Origin: Bacteroidaceae bacterium
Lineage (GTDB): Bacteria > Bacteroidota > Bacteroidia > Bacteroidales > Bacteroidaceae
Reading direction: 5' to 3'
Assembly: GCA_017472905.1 (NCBI GenBank)
Contig: JAFUNW010000277.1
Coordinates: 1-16,931 of the forward strand
DNA: 16,931 nt
Positions within the stretch are counted from its first letter, which is position 1. The number at the start of each line of letters is the position of its first letter. Position numbers and translations under genes: made by a program. Below the pieces are notes generated by a model that was given only the letters and a program-made list of their open reading frames with translations, was not told where the DNA came from and did no database searches. Below, in pieces: positions 1-6,754 of the stretch.

Positions 1-1527
1 CAATACTTCTTTTTCCATGCCCGAAGTAGGATTGCTTACAAAACGAGCAATCTGGAAGTCGGAGAAGCCTAACACTTTAGCCTGACGCATCACATCGGCA
101 GGAACATCGGCCAATGAATTGTAGCCGCAAAGCACGTGTTTATAATCAACTATATTCTTTAATCTTTCGAGGAACCAAGGAGAGATGCGTGTCAGTTCGT
201 AGAGACGTTCAATGGTGTAACCCTCTTCCAGAGCCTGAGCCAGGGCGAAGACACGCAAATCTGTCGGATTGGCCAATTCATGGTCAAGGTTATCGAACTT
301 GGTATGTTCGTTGCCTACGAATCCATGCATTCCCTGACCAATCATGCGCAATCCTTTTTGGATAATCTCTTCAAACGAGCGACCGATGGACATGATTTCA
401 CCTACGGACTTCATGCTTGAACCAATTTCGCGAGAAACGCCGGCAAACTTGGTCAAGTCCCAACGAGGAATCTTACAGATTAAATAGTCTAACTGAGGAG
501 CTACGTATGCCGAATTGGGAGTACCCATTTCTCCAATTTCATCCAACGTATATCCTAAAGCGATCTTGGCCGCTACGAATGCCAAGGGATAGCCGGTTGC
601 TTTGGAAGCCAAAGCCGAAGAACGACTCAAACGGGCATTGACTTCTATCACACGATAGTCGTTGGTGTCGCCATTGAATGCATATTGGATGTTGCATTCG
701 CCTACGATACCCAAGTGGCGGATAGCCTTTACGGAAAGCTCTTGCAACATTTTCACCTGGTCTTCGCTGAGCGAACAGGTCGGAGCTACTACGATACTTT
801 CACCGGTATGAATGCCCAGAGGGTCAAAGTTTTCCATACTAGCTACGGTAAAACAATGGTCATTGGCATCGCGGATAACTTCAAACTCTATTTCTTTCCA
901 TCCTTTCAACGATTCTTCAACCAAAATCTGCTTACTGAAGGTAAACGAGCTTTCGGCCAGTTTCAGGAATTCTTCTTTATTCTGACAGATACCACTACCA
1001 AGACCACCCAAGGCATAAGCTGAACGAACCATCACCGGGAAGCCTATACGCTCAGCGGCAGCAATGGCATCTTCCATCGTCTCTACAGCTTGGCTGATAG
1101 GAGTCTTCATCTCTATTTCATCCAGCTTCTTTACGAAGAGATCGCGATCTTCTGTGTACATGATGGCATCTACCGATGTTCCCAACACCTGTACTCCATA
1201 CTGCTCCAATATGCCACGTGTATAAAGGTCTGTACCGCAGTTGAGCGCTGTCTGTCCACCAAAAGCCAACAGAATTCCGTCAGGACGCTCTTTCTTTATG
1301 ATTTCTTCAACAAAGAAGGGGGTTACAGGCAAGAAATACACCTGATCGGCAATACCTTCTGACGTCTGGATGGTGGCTACATTGGGATTCACCAACACCG
1401 AACTGATACCCTCTTCACGCAGCGCCTTCAGAGCCTGCGAACCGCTGTAGTCAAACTCTCCGGCCTGACCAATCTTCAGTGCGCCCGAGCCTAACACGAG
1501 CACTTTCTTCAGCTTCTTTTTCTCCAT
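1..1527 (-). CDS. carB: Carbamoyl phosphate synthase large subunit, N-terminal part (partial, runs off left edge)
   Basis: CarB makes carbamoyl phosphate from bicarbonate, ATP and glutamine-derived ammonia for pyrimidine and arginine synthesis. The reading frame is open from the ATG at 1527 to base 1, giving 509 residues of a protein usually near 1,070, so only the first (carboxyphosphate-forming) half is visible. The family signature GEFDYSGSQA is at residues 23-32. ATP-grasp features follow: R168, the glycine loop GGLGSG at 174-179, GWKE at 209-212, GIHTGES at 238-244 and RLSRSSALASKATGYP at 299-314. The segments YFLPVTP (64-70) and GGLGSG are worded more like the eukaryotic CAD-type synthetase than E. 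coli CarB. The ATG is chosen because the conserved Rossmann strand begins only eight residues later and no better start lies upstream. No carA is visible; it could lie to the left. The gene has its own promoter and long leader (see 1528-1767). Confidence 0.97.
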   Translation of the reverse strand, partial: MEKKKLKKVLVLGSGALKIGQAGEFDYSGSQALKALREEGISSVLVNPNVATIQTSEGIADQVYFLPVTPFFVEEIIKKERPDGILLAFGGQTALNCGTDLYTRGILEQYGVQVLGTSVDAIMYTEDRDLFVKKLDEIEMKTPISQAVETMEDAIAAAERIGFPVMVRSAYALGGLGSGICQNKEEFLKLAESSFTFSKQILVEESLKGWKEIEFEVIRDANDHCFTVASMENFDPLGIHTGESIVVAPTCSLSEDQVKMLQELSVKAIRHLGIVGECNIQYAFNGDTNDYRVIEVNARLSRSSALASKATGYPLAFVAAKIALGYTLDEIGEMGTPNSAYVAPQLDYLICKIPRWDLTKFAGVSREIGSSMKSVGEIMSIGRSFEEIIQKGLRMIGQGMHGFVGNEHTKFDNLDHELANPTDLRVFALAQALEEGYTIERLYELTRISPWFLERLKNIVDYKHVLCGYNSLADVPADVMRQAKVLGFSDFQIARFVSNPTSGMEKEVL

Positions 1528-1767
1528 TGTTCTGATTCCGTTAATTTATTCTTGTTTTATTCTTTTCCTCGTCTGTTTTTATTTCCCTGTAGGAAAAAAC
1601 TTTTTCCCTGACCGGGCAGAAAAAACGGACTAACGCAAACGGTCGAAATCCACGTAATATATAAAGAAAATGCATCGCTCTTCCCAAAGGAAGGGAGCAA
1701 TGCATTTCTATATTATATATGCTTGTTGGATAGTCCAACGAACTGTTTCGTGTCCATACTTTCTGAA
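1528..1767 (-). promoter_or_regulatory. Long carB 5' leader with hairpins (possible attenuator)
   Basis: This is most of the 329-base gap between carB and the SusD-like gene. Read on the minus strand from the predicted start near 1767, it holds three structures. The first is a small hairpin at 1725-1739 (six-base perfect arms, three-base loop). The second is a strong terminator-like hairpin (1669-1706). The third is a weaker stem (1602-1625, two G-U pairs) followed by six U residues (1599-1594). A 14-codon ATG-to-TAA reading frame (1757-1713) precedes the large hairpin; nothing shows that it is translated. The layout resembles transcription attenuation of a pyrimidine gene, but this is inference. 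I saw no PyrR-binding or riboswitch signature I could name. Confidence 0.4.
1661..1706 (-). terminator. Intrinsic terminator-like hairpin in the carB leader
   Basis: Arms at 1669-1684 and 1689-1706 pair: seven A/T-rich outer pairs (AATGCAT with ATGCATT), one mismatch, GCTC with GAGC, a two-base bulge, then TTCC with GGAA round a CAAA loop. On the minus strand the stem is followed by TTCTTTAT, a U-rich tract. It lies 150 bases past the stop of the SusD-like gene but also downstream of the predicted carB promoter. It could end the upstream transcript, attenuate carB, or both. Confidence 0.55.
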
Positions 1768-1774
1768 TTTCTTG

Positions 1775-1805
1775 CAAAGTAACAACTTATTTTTGGGATA
1801 ACAAA
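1775..1805 (-). promoter_or_regulatory. Predicted carB promoter (Bacteroides type)
   Basis: On the minus strand TTTG (1805-1802) is followed by exactly 19 bases and then TTACTTTGC (1782-1774). The Bacteroides sigma consensus is TTTG, 19-21 bases, TAnnTTTG, so there is one mismatch in the -7 box. Transcription would start near 1767, leaving a leader of about 240 bases before carB. No other match was seen closer to carB. Confidence 0.55.
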
Positions 1806-1856
1806 GAAAAAGGAAAAGAAGTTTGCAGAAGTCAGAAAGATTTGGATTCTTTGGCT

Positions 1857-3284
1857 CTATTCTCGCGGTATATTAGAATTCTCTTTTACAATAGGGAACA
1901 AAGTTCGAAACTCCTCAAGGCTACATGCATTTTCATCCAGGCCATCGCATACAATGGAGGTAAAATAGTTTCCGCGTTTAAAGAACAACTCTTTTCGAGC
2001 GGCTTTAAGTTGCTCCATGAAATTAAGATCTGCCAAAGATAGTTTTTTGGTATCCAACACTTGTTGCAGAGTCTCTCTTGCTGTTTTTTCATCCCCGATG
2101 CCGTATTGACATTCAGCCAAAGAAAGATACATATCACTTAATGTAATATAAGGTATCAAAGAAGAGGTTTCTGTTGAACTTTCATTCGTCCGCATAAGTC
2201 CAAAAATTATTTCTTTACTTTCTTTTTGATTATACTCAACCGATACATCCAGTTGATAGAATCCTCCTGCTATCACTTCTTGAAGCAATGGAATTGCACC
2301 GACATAATCTCCTTTCAACATATATACATTAGCCAACAATGCACGAGCAACATCTTTTGAGACAAAAAAGAAATCATTGGCATCACCTAAAGAATTGTAT
2401 TCTTTTTCATCCAATTCATCCAAAGCTGCCAACAAATCTTTTTCCATATCAGCCAGCACTTCTTGAGAGGTAGAAACATAGGAAACCGTCTGTTCTGCAT
2501 AATAAGGAATTTTTTCCCAATACCGTACCATCACGGAGTTATACATTGCTCTATAAAGTTTATAATAAGATCCATAAAGATTCAACAAAGAGGCTTCGTT
2601 TTCTAAAAAAGTCCGAATATTACCGTTATATATATAATATTGGTCTAAAATTTCAGAGACCAGGTTTTCAATTTGATAGTTTATCCTATAACTATCATCC
2701 ATTTTACAAAGATAATCTTCCAATTCAAGAAAGGCTTCTATTTGTTTCACTAAATAATTTTTAATCAAATTTACAGCAGAAAGACCTGATTCTCCCAAAT
2801 GCAATGGTTCAGGAAGTTCCACCGTTCCACCTTCTTGCTTGATATAAACAGTTCCGACAAGAGGACCTGTAAAGACGATCGGATTGGGCTCCACAGAACC
2901 ATATACTCTAAAATGCTCTGTACACGTAGTTGACGATTGAAGCTTTTTGACATCAATCGTCAATAGATTCCCATTCAATTGTTTATCATAATTGATGCGA
3001 TTGCATAAGAACGCTTCACCATTCTCATTTGCATAGAAATCATGCATTCCGACCCATTCAATCGGGTCGAACATAAATACAGAATCCGGAGAGTCTATCC
3101 AAATCGTATATTGTCCTCCTTCGTTAGGAACAAGAATTTCCAACGAATCGCAAAGCACATAATCGGCACTTTCTTCCGGACATGTAACAAACAAATTATC
3201 AGTTTTTGTTTGCTCGCAAGAACAACAGAACAAAACTACGGACAGCACCACATAAAGATGTGTAAAAAAAGAACCTGTTTTCAT
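1857..3284 (-). CDS. Orphan SusD/RagB-like outer-membrane lipoprotein
   Basis: This is a predicted lipoprotein of 475 residues. The signal peptide is hydrophobic up to a lipobox-like FCCSC, so C23 is the likely lipidated residue. Residues about 45-150 are beta-rich (LEILVPNEGGQYTIWI at 48-63), reminiscent of a BACON or Ig-like module. From about 168 the chain is helical and SusD-like: VARALLANVYMLKGDY (312-327), DMYLSLAECQYGIGD (384-398) and ARKELFFKRGNYF (429-441) match the TPR-like and C-terminal family signatures. The end LFPIVKENSNIP (462-473) resembles the canonical LFPIP..E...NP terminus, so the protein appears complete. SusD proteins normally lid a SusC TonB-dependent transporter and bind glycans, but no susC is in the window. 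The gene is AT-rich (27-30% GC in two 60-base lines counted by hand at 2101 and 2581). The ligand is unknown; SusD-family membership is fairly sure, function is not. Confidence 0.75.
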   Translation of the reverse strand: MKTGSFFTHLYVVLSVVLFCCSCEQTKTDNLFVTCPEESADYVLCDSLEILVPNEGGQYTIWIDSPDSVFMFDPIEWVGMHDFYANENGEAFLCNRINYDKQLNGNLLTIDVKKLQSSTTCTEHFRVYGSVEPNPIVFTGPLVGTVYIKQEGGTVELPEPLHLGESGLSAVNLIKNYLVKQIEAFLELEDYLCKMDDSYRINYQIENLVSEILDQYYIYNGNIRTFLENEASLLNLYGSYYKLYRAMYNSVMVRYWEKIPYYAEQTVSYVSTSQEVLADMEKDLLAALDELDEKEYNSLGDANDFFFVSKDVARALLANVYMLKGDYVGAIPLLQEVIAGGFYQLDVSVEYNQKESKEIIFGLMRTNESSTETSSLIPYITLSDMYLSLAECQYGIGDEKTARETLQQVLDTKKLSLADLNFMEQLKAARKELFFKRGNYFTSIVCDGLDENACSLEEFRTLFPIVKENSNIPRE

Positions 3285-3314
3285 ATTAGTGAATCAAAAA
3301 GATATTACAGATTG

Positions 3315-3322
3315 CAAATCTA
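3315..3322 (-). promoter_or_regulatory. Predicted -7 box for the SusD-like gene
   Basis: On the minus strand TAGATTTGC (3322-3314) matches TAnnTTTG perfectly and would start a transcript near 3308, giving a leader of about 24 bases. No good TTTG was found 19-21 bases upstream, so the -33 half is missing or weak. The box also sits in a small inverted repeat (AGATT, three bases, AATCT). Confidence 0.4.
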
Positions 3323-3361
3323 TAAAATTAATTATACAACAGATATTTTCTATACTTATTT

Positions 3362-3393
3362 ATTGGAGCTCTTAACATTTTTTACTAGTTTTG
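3362..3393 (+). promoter_or_regulatory. Predicted promoter of the nucleotidyltransferase gene
   Basis: ATTG (3362-3365) is followed by 20 bases and then TAGTTTTGC (3386-3394). This matches the Bacteroides consensus with one mismatch in the -33 half. Start would be near 3400, leaving an 80-base leader. That leader contains an inverted repeat, TCCTAA (3435-3440) with TTAGGA (3455-3460), and a perfect 12-base palindrome, ATAAAATTTTAT (3461-3472), seven bases before the ATG. Confidence 0.5.
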
Positions 3394-3479
3394 CAACGCA
3401 GTTATTAAAACGACACTTATAATGTAAAGATACATCCTAAGAAAATTATAAAAATTAGGAATAAAATTTTATCGAAAAC

Positions 3480-4292
3480 ATGAACATGAAATCCATGATT
3501 TTTGCGGCCGGTTTAGGTACTCGCCTTAAACCTTTGACCGATACTTTACCTAAAGCCCTTGTCCCCGTATGCGATAAGCCTTTGTTGGAGCATGTAGCTC
3601 GCAAGTTGCAGAGCGTAGGCATAGAAGAGATAGTCGTAAACGTACACTATTTTGCCGACAAAATAGAGACTTGGATTGGCGAACAAGACTGGATGACAAC
3701 GACATGCGAGGAAAAGAAAAAGGGACAAATGTATGTAGACATCAGCGATGAACGAGGAAAACTCTTGGAAACAGGCGGAGCCGTATTGCACGCTCGGAAA
3801 TATCTGGAAGGATGCGGAAGGTTTCTGATACATAACGTAGACATCTTGTCGGATTGCGATCTTGAATGGTTTGTTTCGTCAGCACCGGAAAATGCATTGG
3901 CCTCTTTATTGGTCAGCAAACGGGAAACCACCCGCTTTCTGCTCTTCAGCCCCGAAGACATGCGTTTGGCAGGATGGATGAATACCGATTCAGGAGACTA
4001 TCATGTAACATCTCCTCACATCAACCCTGACGAATGTACGGCTTTGGCTTTTTCAGGCATACATGTGTTGAGCGATAAAGTATTCGACCTCATGGAAGAA
4101 TATGTCCGAGAAAAAGAATTGCCCGCAGATGAGAAGCTTGGTACACGCTTTCCCATCATGAATTTCTACATGTGGGCAGCAACCCGCTATCCGATATATG
4201 GCATTGTAGCCGACAAACTGGAATTTATCGATGTAGGCAAATTAGATGCATTGGCTCCAGCTGAAAGATTCGTGAAAGAACTTTATGGTTGA
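3480..4292 (+). CDS. Sugar-1-phosphate nucleotidyltransferase (MurU / mannose-1-phosphate guanylyltransferase type)
   Basis: Enzymes of this family join a sugar-1-phosphate to a nucleotide, releasing pyrophosphate, to make an NDP-sugar for cell wall or glycan synthesis. The 270-residue protein begins with the nucleotide-binding signature (GLGTRLKPLTDTLPKALVPV, residues 11-30, with K25 in the PK motif). Other family marks are LETGGAVL at 96-103, the metal-ligand region HNVDIL at 118-123 (D121) and a C-terminal FIDVG (249-253, D251). Length and wording resemble MurU (N-acetylmuramate-1-phosphate uridylyltransferase of the AmgK-MurU recycling route) as well as GDP-mannose pyrophosphorylases. The sugar and base cannot be fixed from sequence alone, and no AmgK-like kinase gene adjoins it. 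ATG codons at 3480 and 3486 are both possible starts; the second gives the more usual MKSMIFAAG beginning. Confidence 0.9.
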   Translation: MNMKSMIFAAGLGTRLKPLTDTLPKALVPVCDKPLLEHVARKLQSVGIEEIVVNVHYFADKIETWIGEQDWMTTTCEEKKKGQMYVDISDERGKLLETGGAVLHARKYLEGCGRFLIHNVDILSDCDLEWFVSSAPENALASLLVSKRETTRFLLFSPEDMRLAGWMNTDSGDYHVTSPHINPDECTALAFSGIHVLSDKVFDLMEEYVREKELPADEKLGTRFPIMNFYMWAATRYPIYGIVADKLEFIDVGKLDALAPAERFVKELYG

Positions 4293-4332
4293 AGCCCCTT
4301 TCAGCCATAAACGTCTCAACCAATGATTTTGC

Positions 4333-4367
4333 CGACAAAGAAGTCCTATTTGTCGATATTGTTTTTG
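4333..4367 (+). terminator. Weak terminator candidate after the nucleotidyltransferase gene
   Basis: CGACAAA (4333-4339) and TTTGTCG (4349-4355) form a perfect seven-base stem with a nine-base loop, followed by ATATTGTTTTTG. The U tract is interrupted and starts late, so it may be a weak terminator. Its tail overlaps the predicted -33 box of the next gene. Confidence 0.3.
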
Positions 4368-4393
4368 TATTATTTCCCGAAATTTTATTTTTG
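4364..4393 (+). promoter_or_regulatory. Predicted promoter of the secreted repeat-protein gene
   Basis: TTTG (4364-4367) is followed by 18 bases and then TATTTTTGC (4386-4394), a full match to the -7 box with a spacer one base shorter than usual. Start near 4400 leaves about 33 bases before the ATG at 4433. This argues against any start codon upstream of the promoter. Confidence 0.55.
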
Positions 4394-4432
4394 CATCTTA
4401 AATATAAGACAATTAAAAAATCGAGTGATGTC

Positions 4433-6544
4433 ATGCATTATTGCTTTACAATTCTCTGTTTGCTGATTTTCGCACTATACAGCCTGAATTCATCAGCTTG
4501 GGAAGTCTGTCATTTCCATCTGAAAAACGGTCTGTCTCCCGGTGTTTCCATCGCCCGTATCGACAGCATTCGTTTCTCCGGAGATGCGAACGAAAGAATA
4601 TTGCTTTGCATGAAAGACACCACGATAAGATTCGAGCGTACGGAGGTAGACTCCATTTCCTTTTCAAACGATCCGAAAACAATCCATATCACATGGACAG
4701 AAGAGGGAAATACTCGGATACTAAACCCGAAAGCATTTGAAGGAATAGATATCACAACCGAGAATGGACATGTAGTCGTACAAGCCAATACAGAAGAAGA
4801 GTTGACCTATGCATTGAGTGGAAAGACTACGGAAGGAAGTCTGAAAATATATTCTACAAAGAAATTCGAATTGTTGATGAACGGGGTAGACTTGACCAAC
4901 AACTCCGGGCCGGCCATCAATATACAAAGTGGAAAGAAAGCTACCATAACACTAGCCACCGGACTGACAAACCGATTGGCAGACGGAAGCAGCTATACTC
5001 CCTACGGAAGTGAAGATATGAAAGGAACACTCTTCAGCGAAGGACAATTGATATTCACCGGAGAAGGAAACCTAGAGATTATCGGAAACAAGAAACATGG
5101 CATTTGTAGTGATGATTATATAGAGGTGAAAGGCGGAAACCTCGTTCTCAAAGAAATTGTCGGAGACGGGATACATGCCAATGACTATATCAAAATAGAA
5201 AACGGTCAACTGGACATTTGTGCAAACGATGATGCCCTAGACGGAGAAACCGGATATATCCACATTACAGGAGGAAACATAAACATCGACATCAAAGGAA
5301 ATGCGGCCAAAGGCATAAAATGCGACAGCCTTATACACATCAGTGGAGGCACAACAAAGATAACGGCAACAGGTAATGTCGTCATAGAGGAGGGTGACCC
5401 ATCATATTGCTCTGCGATAAAAACAGACGGAAACATCTGCATTGATGGCGGAACATTGACTATACAACATAGCGGAGCAGGAGGAAAAGGTATGTCTGCA
5501 GACGGAAACATCTCTATATTAGGAGGATATATTGATATTACTACGACCGGAGAAGGAACAACCTATACCAATACGGAGGGACAAACAGACGCTTACTCCG
5601 CAACCTGCATCAAGGCGGACGGAGACATTCTTATCGAAGCGGGAAACATCGCTACTCGTAGTACCGGAGCTGCCGGTAAAGGCATCTCAGCCGATGGGGA
5701 ATTAACCATCGGAACAGAAGCCTCATCTCCTATTATAGAAATAAAAACGTCCGGCGGACGATTCATTGTTTCCGGACGAGGAGAGAATGCCGATTACGCC
5801 AACCCTAAAGCCATTAAAAGCGAAGGAGACCTGACAATACATAACGGAAATATCACCGTAGAATGTACACAAGATGGAGGCGAGGGTATAGAAAGCAAAA
5901 GTACACTGACCATCGCAGGAGGAACGTTGGAAATAGAAACCGTAGACGATGCCATCAATGCCAGCAAGCATTTGGCCATTAACGGAGGAAAAATCTATTG
6001 CAATGCCAGCGGAAACGATGGTATTGACTCTAACGGGACTATCAGCATCTCGGGAGGATTGACTTTGACCTCGGGAACAAGCGTGCCTGAAGAGGGTATT
6101 GACTGTGACCAAAATCAATTTGCCATTACCGGAGGAATCATCATAGGTACCGGAGGAGCGACCAGTACCCCAACAAGCAGTGCTTGTACACAAAGATGCG
6201 TAGTGTATAATACTTCCGGATTATCCGGGAAACTGATGCACATAGCAGATGAAGACGGAAACGGAATAATCACCTATCAAATACCTCAAAAGAGTGCACT
6301 CAGCGGACAAATGGTCATGGTGATAAGTAGCAATGAATTAAAAGCCAATACGTCATACACCCTATACACCGGAGGAAGCGTCAGCGGAGGAAACGAATTT
6401 CACGGGTACTATACCGATGCGATTTATAGCAACGGCTCCTCGCAAACGACCTTTACAACGACCAACATGGTTACGACTATCGGAAGCAGCGGAGGTGGTT
6501 TCCCCGGAGGAGGTGGTGGATTTCCAGGAGGAAGACCTTGGTAA
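4433..6544 (+). CDS. Secreted Cthe_2159-family carbohydrate-binding repeat protein
   Basis: The protein has 703 residues from the chosen ATG. Residues 1-22 form a Sec signal peptide (hydrophobic core ILCLLIFALYSL, then SSA before W23) without a lipobox. Two short motifs typical of Bacteroides surface proteins follow, IDSIRFS (43-49) and VDSISFS (72-78). From about 112 to 312 the chain matches the Cthe_2159 domain: LLMNGVDLTNNSGPAI, TITLATG and LADGSSYT, then repeated IxGG turns. Further turns of about 20-25 residues with GI.(S/A).G and I.GG continue to about 572, suggesting a long right-handed beta-helix. A C-terminal beta region (588-677) ends in a glycine-rich tail with two GGFPGG copies. 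The founding Clostridium thermocellum protein binds acidic/cellulosic polysaccharide and calcium. That makes extracellular glycan binding or adhesion a reasonable inference here, but lyase activity is not excluded. The open frame extends upstream to a TTG at 4289, rejected because the promoter lies inside that stretch. Confidence 0.88.
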   Translation: MHYCFTILCLLIFALYSLNSSAWEVCHFHLKNGLSPGVSIARIDSIRFSGDANERILLCMKDTTIRFERTEVDSISFSNDPKTIHITWTEEGNTRILNPKAFEGIDITTENGHVVVQANTEEELTYALSGKTTEGSLKIYSTKKFELLMNGVDLTNNSGPAINIQSGKKATITLATGLTNRLADGSSYTPYGSEDMKGTLFSEGQLIFTGEGNLEIIGNKKHGICSDDYIEVKGGNLVLKEIVGDGIHANDYIKIENGQLDICANDDALDGETGYIHITGGNINIDIKGNAAKGIKCDSLIHISGGTTKITATGNVVIEEGDPSYCSAIKTDGNICIDGGTLTIQHSGAGGKGMSADGNISILGGYIDITTTGEGTTYTNTEGQTDAYSATCIKADGDILIEAGNIATRSTGAAGKGISADGELTIGTEASSPIIEIKTSGGRFIVSGRGENADYANPKAIKSEGDLTIHNGNITVECTQDGGEGIESKSTLTIAGGTLEIETVDDAINASKHLAINGGKIYCNASGNDGIDSNGTISISGGLTLTSGTSVPEEGIDCDQNQFAITGGIIIGTGGATSTPTSSACTQRCVVYNTSGLSGKLMHIADEDGNGIITYQIPQKSALSGQMVMVISSNELKANTSYTLYTGGSVSGGNEFHGYYTDAIYSNGSSQTTFTTTNMVTTIGSSGGGFPGGGGGFPGGRPW

Positions 6545-6688
6545 CCAATCTATATGAATAAAAAACGCGAATCAGATTGAACAAAAATCTTCCTTGCGAT
6601 GTTATCAGTACGTTAATATTTTCTCTCTCTAATATTCTATTAGCTTGTCGGTCTCGCCATTCGTGATGAACAGTGGACCGGATTTACG

Positions 6689-6726
6689 AAAAAAGACTGT
6701 TACCCCAATGAGTAACAGCCTTTTTT
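6689..6726. terminator. Bidirectional terminator between convergent genes
   Basis: AAAAAAG, a mismatch, CTGTTAC (6689-6703), an eight-base loop, then GTAACAG, a mismatch, CTTTTTT (6712-6726). The A and T tracts flanking the seven-base core give a U-run on either strand. It can therefore end both the repeat-protein transcript and the leftward argB transcript. It is the strongest terminator in the window. Confidence 0.9.
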
Positions 6727-6754
6727 CATTATTATATCCGATTATAAATCGACC

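Noticed and set aside
1541..1777. 78-codon minus-strand open frame upstream of carB
   Set aside because: It starts at a TTG that lies in the predicted promoter, crosses the hairpins of the leader and has no recognisable features; the region is better read as a leader.
5000..6100. Recurrent short DNA motifs (GGAGGAAACAT-like, GACGGAAACATCT-like), considered as a repeat array or CRISPR
   Set aside because: Spacing and identity are irregular and follow the protein's IxGG turns in frame; they are coding repeats, not an array.
5723..6193. 156-codon minus-strand open frame inside the secreted repeat-protein gene
   Set aside because: It is antisense to a strongly supported coding region with clear repeats; its composition is the mirror of those repeats and shows no domain.
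6546..6579. CAATCT/AGATTG inverted repeat just after the repeat-protein stop
   Set aside because: It has only six-base arms, a 22-base loop and no U-run; the strong terminator at 6689-6726 explains termination.
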